From Rhodoferax sp. OV413 (lineage in GTDB: Bacteria > Pseudomonadota > Gammaproteobacteria > Burkholderiales > Burkholderiaceae_C), in assembly GCF_900104385.1 (NCBI RefSeq), contig NZ_FNJA01000010.1, positions 44,046-108,045 on the forward strand: a DNA stretch of 64,000 nucleotides, given 5' to 3'. The notes under the pieces are model-generated. The model made no database searches and was not told the origin of the DNA. It saw only the letters and a list, made by a program, of their open reading frames with translations. The translations under genes and the position numbers were made by a program. Below are positions 1-8,035 of this stretch, in pieces (positions within the stretch are counted from its first letter, which is position 1; each line of letters begins with the position of its first letter).

Positions 1-1
1 G

Positions 2-385
2 CCCTTCGACGTGGAAGAGCTGGTGGCCCGCTTGAAGGCGCTGGTGCGCCGCAGCCTGGGCGTGGAAGACTTCCGCTGCGGGGCGCTGCGCCTGGATCTG
101 GACAAGGGCCGTGTCTTCCGCGGTGCGCTGCCGCTAGAGATGCCGGGGCGCGAGCTGGCCCTGCTCAAGGCCTTGATGCTGCACCCCGGCCAGGCCGTGG
201 CCAAGGAAAACCTGCACCAGACCGTGTTTGGCGACGAAGGCCAGGCCGGCTCGGACGCCATCGAGGTGCTGGTGCACCGCCTGCGCAAACGCATCCAGGG
301 CTCGGGCGCCAGCCTGGTCACCCTGCGCGGCGTCGGCTACTACCTGATGGACGATGCACTGGCCGACAAGCAGGACGCACCATGA
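2..385 (+). CDS. OmpR-family response regulator, C-terminal part (cut by window edge)
   Basis: The reading frame is open from base 2, so only the end of the receiver domain linker and the whole DNA-binding domain are visible. The C-terminal half is a winged helix of the OmpR/PhoB type: a helix around LLKALMLHPGQ, the recognition helix region SDAIEVLVHRLRKRI and the terminal hairpin TLRGVGYYL. The stop overlaps the start of the histidine kinase gene by 4 bp, so the two form a two-component pair. It is most like TctD/QseB-type regulators. The obvious inferred target is the ABC importer operon directly downstream. Confidence 0.9.
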   Translation, partial: PFDVEELVARLKALVRRSLGVEDFRCGALRLDLDKGRVFRGALPLEMPGRELALLKALMLHPGQAVAKENLHQTVFGDEGQAGSDAIEVLVHRLRKRIQGSGASLVTLRGVGYYLMDDALADKQDAP

Positions 386-1419
386 GCGCGGGTGCACCCC
401 GATCCTGGCGGCGCCTGGCCGCCGTCCGGCCCTGGAAGGTCGGCCGCTCCATCCGCTGGTTTGTCTTCGCCTGGGCTGTCGGCTTGCTGCTGGCATTGGA
501 TGCGCTCCACAGCCTGTGGCCGCTGGACCTGTCCGCCGGGGAATGGTGGGCCTTGAAAACGCTGCTGTTTGCCGGCGCGCTGTGGTGGGTATTGCGCCAG
601 GCCTTCCAGCCGGTGCTGCTGCTGGGCCAAGACCTGGCCGACCGCAAGCCCGATGACCTGCGCCCGGTGCCGAACCAGCAGCCCGCCGAACTGGCGCTGC
701 TGACCACCGCGGTGAATGGCCTGATGCAGCAGCAACAGGCCTCGCTGGACCAGCAGAAGAAATTTCTGGCCGACGCCTCGCACCAGCTGCGCACGCCGTT
801 TGCGGTGCTGCGCACCCAGCTGCAGGGCGTGATGTCCGGGCAGCTGGAAACCCGCGACACCCTGCCCAAGATGTTGGCCACCGTGGACCGGTCCAGCGCA
901 TTGGTACGCCAGCTGCTGGCCATGGCCAAGGTGGAGCAGCTGGTGCGCCGCGCACACTGGACCGAAGTCGACCTGATGGCCGTGGCCCGCGACGTGGTGC
1001 TGGAATTTGCGCCGCTGCTGGCCCGCAAGAAGCTGGACTTCGCGCTGCAGGCAATTCCGGTGCGGCTGCTCACCGACCCCTGGCTGCTGGGGGAAATGGT
1101 GCGCAACCTGCTGTCGAATGCCATCCACCACACCCCCAAGGGCGGTGCGCTGGGCCTGGTGATACGGGTGCTGCCCAGCGGCACCGAGCTGCTGGTGTGG
1201 GACAACGGTGGCGGCATGGACGAGGCCGTGCAATCCCGCCTGTTCGAGCCCTTCCAGTCTTCGTCTGGCGCCACCGGCGTGGGCTTAGGGCTGTCGATCT
1301 GCCGGCAAATCGCGGTGTCCATGGATGCCACGGTGGACTTGTTCAACCGCGTGCAGCAAGACCGCATCGTTGGCGTGGACGCGGTGGTCCGCTGGCCGCA
1401 GGAGTTGTCGCATGGCTAG
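382..1419 (+). CDS. Sensor histidine kinase with minimal periplasmic loop
   Basis: This is the partner kinase of the upstream response regulator, 345 aa. Two membrane segments (about residues 26-43 and 57-73) are separated by only about 13 residues, so there is almost no extracytoplasmic sensor domain. The kinase core follows: H-box with phospho-acceptor His134 (DASHQLRTP), N-box LLSNAIHHTP, G1 box DNGGGM and G2 box GVGLGLSIC. TctE-type kinases usually carry a periplasmic domain of more than 100 residues; this one lacks it, which suggests sensing in the membrane or through the neighbouring transporter (inference). It overlaps the next gene by 8 bp. Confidence 0.93.
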   Translation: MSAGAPRSWRRLAAVRPWKVGRSIRWFVFAWAVGLLLALDALHSLWPLDLSAGEWWALKTLLFAGALWWVLRQAFQPVLLLGQDLADRKPDDLRPVPNQQPAELALLTTAVNGLMQQQQASLDQQKKFLADASHQLRTPFAVLRTQLQGVMSGQLETRDTLPKMLATVDRSSALVRQLLAMAKVEQLVRRAHWTEVDLMAVARDVVLEFAPLLARKKLDFALQAIPVRLLTDPWLLGEMVRNLLSNAIHHTPKGGALGLVIRVLPSGTELLVWDNGGGMDEAVQSRLFEPFQSSSGATGVGLGLSICRQIAVSMDATVDLFNRVQQDRIVGVDAVVRWPQELSHG

Positions 1420-2476
1420 CGCGGTGCAGTTCGAGGCGGTGCACAAGGTGTTTCCCAACGGCGTGCGGGCCTTGAACAATGTGCAGCTGCGCATTCCGCC
1501 AGGGCAGCTGACGACCCTGCTCGGGCCGTCCGGCTGCGGCAAAACCACCTTGCTGCGCATGGTGGCCGGGCTGGAGCAGCCAACCACTGGCCGGATCCAG
1601 ATCGGCGGCGTCGACGTGACCGATATGGACGCCACGCAGCGCCCGATCAGCATGGTGTTCCAGAGCTATGCCTTGTTCCCGCACCTGAACGTGCTGGACA
1701 ACGTGGGCTACGGCCTGCGCATGCAGAACCTGCCGGCGCAGGAGTGCGACCACCATGCGATGGCGGCGCTCACGGCCGTCGGTTTGGAGGCCAGCGCCAC
1801 CCGCAATACCGCCATGCTGTCCGGCGGCCAGCAGCAACGCGTGGCCCTGGCCCGAGCCCTGGCCTTGCGGCCCCAGGTTCTGTTGCTGGACGAGCCACTG
1901 TCCAACCTGGATGCAGGCCTGCGCCGCCACATCCGCGAGGACATCCGCGCGCTGCAGCAAAGCCTGGGGTTGACCGTGGTCTACGTCACGCATGACCACA
2001 ACGAGGCCATGGCGGTGAGCGACAACGTGGTGGTCATGCGCGATGGCCAAATCATGCAGATAGGCACGCCGCAACAGGTGTATGCGACGCCGCACTGCGA
2101 GTTCGTGGCGGCCTTCATGGGCGACGCCGTGATGTTCGATGCCGAGGCCGATGCGGCCGGCACGGTGCATCTAGGCCCGCTGCGTGTAGGCGCAGGGCTG
2201 ACGCGGCGCCAAGGCAAGGTGCGCCTGGTGGTGCGGCCGCACGCCTGGCGGCTGGAGCCGGCCAGCGGCACCGGACTGGCCGGCAGAGTGCTGTCGCGCG
2301 CCTTCCTGGGCCGCAATACCGAATACCAGGTACTTACAGCACTGGGCACTCTGCTGGTGCTGGTGCAAGGCGAAGGCCAGCCGCGCCAGGTGGACTCGCC
2401 CGTCAGCGTACAGCTGGACACCCTGGGGGTCAGCGTGGTCATGCCGTCGGGCTCCGAGGCTAGCAACGACCCGTGA
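1412..2476 (+). CDS. ABC transporter ATPase (Fe3+/polyamine/sugar-phosphate class), copy 1
   Basis: This is a 354-aa ATP-binding subunit of the CysA/PotA/FbpC/AfuC class. Visible motifs are Walker A GPSGCGKTT, Q-loop VFQSYALFPH, signature LSGGQQQRVALARAL, Walker B LLLDEPLSNLD and switch histidine VTHDHNEA. A TOBE-like regulatory domain fills the last ~110 residues. I chose the ATG at 1412, which overlaps the kinase stop and starts MASAVQFEAV; an upstream in-frame start would run through the kinase gene in another frame. A second ATPase of the same class lies beyond the permease gene, so this importer has two candidate motors. Confidence 0.92.
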   Translation: MASAVQFEAVHKVFPNGVRALNNVQLRIPPGQLTTLLGPSGCGKTTLLRMVAGLEQPTTGRIQIGGVDVTDMDATQRPISMVFQSYALFPHLNVLDNVGYGLRMQNLPAQECDHHAMAALTAVGLEASATRNTAMLSGGQQQRVALARALALRPQVLLLDEPLSNLDAGLRRHIREDIRALQQSLGLTVVYVTHDHNEAMAVSDNVVVMRDGQIMQIGTPQQVYATPHCEFVAAFMGDAVMFDAEADAAGTVHLGPLRVGAGLTRRQGKVRLVVRPHAWRLEPASGTGLAGRVLSRAFLGRNTEYQVLTALGTLLVLVQGEGQPRQVDSPVSVQLDTLGVSVVMPSGSEASNDP

Positions 2477-2559
2477 CGCCAGCCCCTTGGAGTTCACAGC
2501 TTCTACAGATTCCCTATTTTTCAAACGGACCCACGGGGTCCATATTCCAGGAGACCAGA

Positions 2560-3585
2560 GTGAAAAAGAACCGCTTCCTCATTGCCCCCTTGTTGCTTGC
2601 CTTGGGCATGCCCGCCTTCGCGCAGGACGGCGGCGAAGTCAACGTGATTTGCTCCGCCCAGGCAGACTGGTGTAATTTGATCCAGATCACTTTTGCCAAA
2701 ACCCGCGGCATCAAGGTCAACATGACCCTCAAAGGCTCGGGCGAGGCCTTGGCGCAAATCACCGCTGAGCGCGCCAACCCCAAAACCGACCTCTGGTTTG
2801 GCGGCACAGGCGATCCGCATCTGCTGGCAGCCGAACAGAACCTGACCCTGGAATACAAATCTGCCACCCTACCCCAGCTGCATGTCTGGGCGCAAAAACA
2901 AGCCGAACAGGCTGGCTACAAGACGGTGGGCGTGTACTCGGGCCCACTGGGCTTTGGCTACAACACCGAGTTGCTGGCCAAGAAGAAGCTGCCCATCCCC
3001 AAGGTCTGGGCCGATCTGCTGAAGCCCGAGTACAAGGGCGAGATCCAGGTATCCGACCCGCGCGCCAGCGGCACGGCCTACACCATGATTGCCACGCTGG
3101 TACAGCTCATGGGTGAAGACAAGGCATTTGAGTACCTGGCGGCGCTGCACAAGAACGTCAGCACCTACCCGCGCTCCGGCGTTGGCCCGATCAAGGCGGT
3201 GGCGCGTGGCGAGGCTGCCGTGTCGATCAGCTTTGTGCACGATGCGCCAGGCGAAAAAGCCCAGGGCTTCCCGGTAGAGGCCATCACGCCGGCGGACGGC
3301 ACAGGCGCCGAGATCGGCTCCATGTCGCTCATCAAAGGCGCGCGCAATCTAGACAACGCCAAGAAGCTCTACGAATGGGCCTTGACACCAGGCGCACAGC
3401 AGTTCGGCGTGACCGCCAAACAGTTCCAGCTGCCGTCCAACAAGAGCACGCCGCTGGACCCGCGCATCCCTGATTTCAAAAAAATCAAGCTGATCGACTA
3501 CGACTACGCCAAGTACGGCCAGGCAGCCGTGCGGCGCCAACTGATCCTGAACTGGGAACGCAAGGTCTTCAACCAGGCCAAGTAA
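2560..3585 (+). CDS. Periplasmic substrate-binding protein, AfuA/FbpA-like
   Basis: Extracellular solute-binding protein of 341 aa from a GTG start at 2560, which has a good Shine-Dalgarno (CCAGGAGA, 2547-2554) and gives a clean signal peptide: KKNR, a hydrophobic core and cleavage after PAFA. The mature start VNVICSAQADWCN and the motifs DLWFGGTGDPH and GPLGFGYN are typical of the group annotated as ferric-iron binding (AfuA/FbpA). Actinobacillus AfuA is reported to bind sugar phosphates, so the ligand could be an organophosphate rather than iron. Its gene sits between the ATPase gene and the permease gene and is followed by a large hairpin. Confidence 0.9.
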   Translation: MKKNRFLIAPLLLALGMPAFAQDGGEVNVICSAQADWCNLIQITFAKTRGIKVNMTLKGSGEALAQITAERANPKTDLWFGGTGDPHLLAAEQNLTLEYKSATLPQLHVWAQKQAEQAGYKTVGVYSGPLGFGYNTELLAKKKLPIPKVWADLLKPEYKGEIQVSDPRASGTAYTMIATLVQLMGEDKAFEYLAALHKNVSTYPRSGVGPIKAVARGEAAVSISFVHDAPGEKAQGFPVEAITPADGTGAEIGSMSLIKGARNLDNAKKLYEWALTPGAQQFGVTAKQFQLPSNKSTPLDPRIPDFKKIKLIDYDYAKYGQAAVRRQLILNWERKVFNQAK

Positions 3586-3589
3586 GCCC

Positions 3590-3623
3590 GTATCGGCGAG
3601 CCCCGCGCGGGGGCCGCCGATAC
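3590..3623 (+). other. Intercistronic GC-rich hairpin after the binding-protein gene
   Basis: The stem GTATCGGCG pairs with CGCCGATAC, and inside it GCCCC pairs with GGGGC. There is no following T-run, so it is not a classical terminator. It sits 4 bases after the binding-protein stop and before the permease gene. That position suits an mRNA-stabilising or attenuating hairpin, which would keep binding protein more abundant than permease, as is known for other ABC operons. The function is inferred. Confidence 0.6.
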
Positions 3624-3666
3624 AGCCCTGCAGCGCAGCCTATCCATCTCCACCGAGTTCCCTTCT

Positions 3667-5871
3667 ATGCCAGTCCAATTTACAGAACGAACCCAGCGTG
3701 CGATATACGCATGGGTCCTCATAGGCTTCGCCGCCTATCTCGCCTTGCCGTGGTACTTCCTGCAAAGCGGCTCGCTGCTTTCGGCCATGTCCAAACTGTT
3801 TTCCGAGCAGGTGTCGGCCAATGGTGTGACGCAAGCCGCCGTGCATGGCCGCGCCTGGCTCTGGACAGGCATGGCCGGCCTGCTGATCGCAGGGCTGGGC
3901 GCCTTGTTGCCCGCCGGCCGACGCCAGGGTGGCGTGCTGGTTGCCGGTGCGCTGGTCGGCTTGCTGGGAATCGGGGTCAGCGGCTTCACCATCGGCGCCA
4001 CCGGTTGGTCGTATGAATGGCTGAATGCCGCGCTGGGTGCGCTACCGCAAGGGCAATTTGGCATCGGCTGGGGCGGCTTCGTGGTGCTGGTCTGCCTGGT
4101 GATGCTGCTGGGCTCGGGCATTGCGCGGCTCGGCTACTTCCGCGGCGATGTGTTTGTGGCGGCCACCGTGGTGGGTTGCGCGGCACTGCTGTGCTTGTTC
4201 GTGGTGTTTCCGGTGGCCAAATCCCTGGCCGCGGCCTTCTATACCGAAGACGGTAACTTTGCCATCGCTGCCGTGTGGAACCGCATTGGCACCGAACGGG
4301 TATGGGGCCTGGGCTGCCTGCGCTCCGGCGTGCATTGCGGCGTTGCCTGGAATACCTTGTACCTGGCCTTGCTGACGGCGGCCGGCACCACGGTGCTGGG
4401 CACCATGATTGCCCTGATCTCCGAACGCGGCTCGGACAAACGCATCCAGAAGCCGCTGAGCGCGCTGGCCATGCTGCCCATCATCACGCCACCCTTTGTG
4501 GTTGGTCTGGGGCTGATACTGTTGTTTGGCCGGGCGGGCATCATTAACCAGTTGCTGGAGTCGTGGTTTGGCATCGTCCCTTCGCGCTGGTTCTACGGCG
4601 TGTTCGGTGTATGGCTGGCCCAGCTATTCGCCTTCACCCCGATTGCCTACATGATCATGCGCGGGGTGGTGCAGGGCATCAGCCCGTCGCTGGAAGAAGC
4701 CGCGCAGACCCTGCGGGCCAGCCGCATGAAGACCTTTACCACCGTGACCCTGCCGCTGCTGGCGCCGGGCCTGGCCAATGCCTTCCTGGTGGGCTTTATT
4801 GAGAGCATTGCCGACTTCGGCAACCCCATCCTGCTGGGTGGCGACTACGCGGTGCTGTCCACCGACATCTTCTTTGCCATCGTCGGCGCCTCGCTGGACC
4901 AGGGCATGGCGGCTGCATTGGCCCTGGTGCTGACGGTTTTTGCGCTGACTGTGTTTTTCGTCCAACGGCGCATTCTGGGCAGCACCAGCTTCACCACGGT
5001 ATCGGGCAAAGGCGATGCGGGCGTGCCCATGGAATTGCCCACCCTGGTGCGCCGCGTTTGCACCTGGGTGGCCGGCCCCTGGCTGGCCTTTACGGTGGTG
5101 GTCTACCTGTTCGCCTTCGCGGGCGGCTTCGTCAAGATCTGGGGGCGCGACTACAGCCTGACCCTGATGCATTTCAAGACCGCGTTCGACGTGCAGATGG
5201 GCGAGCATGGCCTGGTCTGGGCGGGCACGGCCTGGAGTTCGCTGTTCACCACCATCACGCTGGCCGCCATTGCAGCGCCCATCTGCGCCAGCATCGGCTT
5301 GCTGATCGCCTGGCTGATGGCCCGCACCGAATTCCGCGGCAAGGGCTTGTTTGAGTTCTCTGCGCTGCTGACCTTTGCGATCCCCGGCACGGTACTGGGT
5401 GTCAGCTACATCCTGGCCTTCAATGTGCCGCCGGTCGAGCTCACCGGTACCGGCCTGGTGATCGTGCTGTGCTTTGTGTTCCGCAACCTGCCTGTCGGCG
5501 TGCGGGCCGGCACCGCGTCCTTCAAGCAGCTGGACAAGTCGCTGGACGAAGCCTCGGTGATGCTGCGGGCCAGCAGCATGACGACCCTGCGCAGGGTGGT
5601 ACTGCCGCTGCTCAAGCCAGCCCTGGTGGCCGCGCTGGTCTACAGCTTTGTGCGCTCCATGACCACCGTGTCGGCGGTCATTTTCCTGGTCACGGCCGAG
5701 TACGAACTGGCCACCACCTACATCATTGGCCGGGTCGGCAATGGCGACTACGGGGTCGCGCTGGCCTACTGCACGGTACTGATTCTGCTGATGTCCCTGG
5801 TCACGGCCCTGATCCAATTTTTTGTCGGCGAACGCAAGCTGGGCCGCCGCGCAGTGGGCGCCAACAAGTAG
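3667..5871 (+). CDS. ABC transporter permease, two fused inner-membrane domains (AfuB/FbpB-like)
   Basis: A 734-aa polytopic protein with two permease (BPD_transp_1) units in one chain. The two EAA-type ATPase contact loops are visible at about residues 340-365 (EEAAQTLRASRMKTF) and 625-650 (DEASVMLRASSMTTL). An extra N-terminal block of about 200 residues with several membrane helices precedes the first unit, making it longer than FbpB (about 500 aa) and close to AfuB (about 690 aa). It lies between the binding protein and the second ATPase. Confidence 0.9.
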   Translation: MPVQFTERTQRAIYAWVLIGFAAYLALPWYFLQSGSLLSAMSKLFSEQVSANGVTQAAVHGRAWLWTGMAGLLIAGLGALLPAGRRQGGVLVAGALVGLLGIGVSGFTIGATGWSYEWLNAALGALPQGQFGIGWGGFVVLVCLVMLLGSGIARLGYFRGDVFVAATVVGCAALLCLFVVFPVAKSLAAAFYTEDGNFAIAAVWNRIGTERVWGLGCLRSGVHCGVAWNTLYLALLTAAGTTVLGTMIALISERGSDKRIQKPLSALAMLPIITPPFVVGLGLILLFGRAGIINQLLESWFGIVPSRWFYGVFGVWLAQLFAFTPIAYMIMRGVVQGISPSLEEAAQTLRASRMKTFTTVTLPLLAPGLANAFLVGFIESIADFGNPILLGGDYAVLSTDIFFAIVGASLDQGMAAALALVLTVFALTVFFVQRRILGSTSFTTVSGKGDAGVPMELPTLVRRVCTWVAGPWLAFTVVVYLFAFAGGFVKIWGRDYSLTLMHFKTAFDVQMGEHGLVWAGTAWSSLFTTITLAAIAAPICASIGLLIAWLMARTEFRGKGLFEFSALLTFAIPGTVLGVSYILAFNVPPVELTGTGLVIVLCFVFRNLPVGVRAGTASFKQLDKSLDEASVMLRASSMTTLRRVVLPLLKPALVAALVYSFVRSMTTVSAVIFLVTAEYELATTYIIGRVGNGDYGVALAYCTVLILLMSLVTALIQFFVGERKLGRRAVGANK

Positions 5872-5931
5872 CCCATGGCTGCAGCGTCCGCACCACCCCC
5901 TACCCACCCAACACACCAAGGAATATTCCAA

Positions 5932-6978
5932 ATGACCCAAGCAGGCATTGAATTCAAGAACGTAGGCAAACGTTATGGCGGCGAGCGCTCGCCGCTGGTC
6001 GTCAAAGGCATCAGCTTCACGGTGCCCAAGGGCAGCTTGACCACGATTCTGGGCCCCTCCGGCTGCGGCAAAACCACCACGCTGCGCATGATCGCCGGCC
6101 TGGAAACGCCGAGCTCGGGCCAGATCCTGATCGACGGCCGTGACGTGACCCACCTGGGCCCGGCCGAGCGCAACGTCAGCATGGTGTTCCAAAGCTATGC
6201 GCTGTTCCCACACATGAGCGTGCTGGAAAACGTGAGCTACGGCCTGAGCGTCAGCGGCGTCAAGGCTGCCGAAATCCTGGAGCGCGCACACGCCGCCATG
6301 TCCGCTGTGGGCCTGAATGGCTACGACGAGCGCCTGCCCAGCGAGCTATCGGGCGGACAGCAGCAGCGGGTGGCGGTAGCCCGGGCCCTGGTGCTCGAAC
6401 CCTCGGTACTGCTGTTTGACGAGCCTTTATCCAACCTGGACGCCCGGCTGCGCCGCTCCATGCGCGAAGAAATCCGCGGGCTGCAGCAGCGCCTGGGCCT
6501 GACCGTGGCCTATGTGACCCACGACCAGAGCGAAGCCCTGGCGGTCAGCGACCAGATCATCGTGATGGACCAGGGCCTGGTCGCGCAAGCCGGTACGCCC
6601 TCGGATCTGTACGAGCGCCCCTGCAGCGAATTTGTGGCCGGCTTCATGGGCGAGGCGATGTTGTTTCCAGGCCAGGCATTGGCCGACGGCAGCATACAGG
6701 TGGGCACGCTGCGCCTGAAAGCCCTGCACCCGGTCCAACCCGGCCCCATCAAGGCGGCCATCCGGCCCGAGGCCTGGACGGTAGGCAAGCCGAGCGACGG
6801 CGGACTGGCCGGCGTGATCGCCAAGAAAGCCTATCTGGGCAGCATCTACGAGCTGACGGTGGATACCGGCCTGGGACCGATTTTTGTGGTGTCGTCCGAC
6901 GTTGCCACCGATTGGAAACTGGGCGACGCCGTGTCCTTGAACCTGCCCAGCCGCGGTATCTCGGTCGTTCCCGCCTGA
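5932..6978 (+). CDS. ABC transporter ATPase (same class), copy 2
   Basis: A 348-aa ATPase with Walker A GPSGCGKTT, Q-loop VFQSYALFPH, signature LSGGQQQRVAVARAL, Walker B LLFDEPLSNLD, H-loop VTHDQSEA and a C-terminal TOBE-like region. I chose the ATG at 5932 (MTQAGIEFKN), which has an AAGGAA ribosome-binding site about 9 bases upstream; an earlier in-frame ATG at 5875 would add a proline-rich 19-residue leader unlike the family. It is a paralogue of the ATPase at 1412-2476. This copy, immediately after the permease, is in the usual position for the cognate subunit. Confidence 0.92.
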   Translation: MTQAGIEFKNVGKRYGGERSPLVVKGISFTVPKGSLTTILGPSGCGKTTTLRMIAGLETPSSGQILIDGRDVTHLGPAERNVSMVFQSYALFPHMSVLENVSYGLSVSGVKAAEILERAHAAMSAVGLNGYDERLPSELSGGQQQRVAVARALVLEPSVLLFDEPLSNLDARLRRSMREEIRGLQQRLGLTVAYVTHDQSEALAVSDQIIVMDQGLVAQAGTPSDLYERPCSEFVAGFMGEAMLFPGQALADGSIQVGTLRLKALHPVQPGPIKAAIRPEAWTVGKPSDGGLAGVIAKKAYLGSIYELTVDTGLGPIFVVSSDVATDWKLGDAVSLNLPSRGISVVPA

Positions 6979-7003
6979 CGGCGCAGCTACCCGTCTGCTG
7001 AAC

Positions 7004-8008
7004 ATGCACCATCCACGTCGGCACATCATTGCGGGTCTGGCGGCTGTCTGTATGGGCCTGCCGGCACCCGCCCAAGCACAGGCCAAGACAGGCCATTCCG
7101 CCTTGGTATTTGGTCTGATCTCGCCCCGGGCCCCGGACGAAACCCGGGCCAACTGGGAGCCATTCGTGAAGCGCCTGGGCCTGGCCGTGGCGCAAGCGGT
7201 GGAGCTCAGGGTTTACACAAACCAGGGCGACATCGTCAAGGCATTTTCTGCCGGGGAAATAGACATCGCCTGGATGGGCAATGTCCCGGCCCTGGATGTG
7301 GTGGAAAGTGGAGCGGGCGAAATATTTGCCCAAATGGTCGCACAGGATGGCAGCGTGGGCTACAAATCCATTCTGGTCGCGCAGAGCGGGGCAGCGGTTG
7401 CATCTCTCGACCAGGTACTGCAGCAGGCCAAAAGCCTGCGTTTCAGCGACGGCGACCCCAAAAGCACCTCTGGCTACTTGGTGCCGCTGTACTTCGCGTT
7501 CCATAAAAGCGGCATCAACAACACAAAAACAATTTTCCAGTCGGTGGAGGTCGGCAGCCACCAGCAAAACCTGACCAAGCTGGCCCAGGGCACCGTGGAT
7601 GTCGCCACGGCCAACAACGAAGAGCTGGCCTTTTTTCAACGCGACTTTCCCGACATGGCGCGCAAGCTCAAGGTCGTATGGGAGTCGCCGCTGATACCGC
7701 AATCCCCTCTGCTATGGAAAACCAGCCTGCCACCAGAGCTGAAGAAAAACATTCAGAAATTTGTGACCGGCTTTGGTGCCGGCAAGCCCGAAGAGCAGCG
7801 CATTCTGTTGGCCGTCAATGGCTTGTCGCGGTTCAGGCCATCTAGCAATCGGCAACTCGTGCCGATTGCCGATCTGGAAATGTTCAAGACCCGCCAAGCC
7901 ATTGATAACGACAAAACACAGTCTGCCAATGACCGACAGCAACGAATCAATGCAGCGATAGAACGCGGCTCCCGTCTGGAGCTCCGTCTCAAGCGTATCA
8001 GCCCCTAA
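7004..8008 (+). CDS. PhnD-like phosphonate/phosphite-family binding protein
   Basis: A 334-aa periplasmic binding protein with an N-terminal signal peptide ending near APAQAQA. The body matches the PhnD family: VFGLISPRAPDETRANWEPFV, the segment EIDIAWMGNVPALDVV, and SFxDGDPKSTSGYLVP-like residues in the ligand cleft. No PhnC or PhnE partner is nearby. Instead it sits 25 bp after the ATPase gene and 27 bp before a chemoreceptor gene. It may feed the upstream importer, present a ligand to the chemoreceptors, or both; which one cannot be told from sequence. Confidence 0.82.
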   Translation: MHHPRRHIIAGLAAVCMGLPAPAQAQAKTGHSALVFGLISPRAPDETRANWEPFVKRLGLAVAQAVELRVYTNQGDIVKAFSAGEIDIAWMGNVPALDVVESGAGEIFAQMVAQDGSVGYKSILVAQSGAAVASLDQVLQQAKSLRFSDGDPKSTSGYLVPLYFAFHKSGINNTKTIFQSVEVGSHQQNLTKLAQGTVDVATANNEELAFFQRDFPDMARKLKVVWESPLIPQSPLLWKTSLPPELKKNIQKFVTGFGAGKPEEQRILLAVNGLSRFRPSSNRQLVPIADLEMFKTRQAIDNDKTQSANDRQQRINAAIERGSRLELRLKRISP

Positions 8009-8035
8009 GTGCCCTGCCAACCAGCGAAGACTTCC

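Noticed and set aside
4624..6291. 555-codon minus-strand ORF opposite the permease and second ATPase genes
   Set aside because: Long antisense frames are common in GC-rich DNA; composition is His/Gln/Ala-rich and it mirrors well-supported genes.
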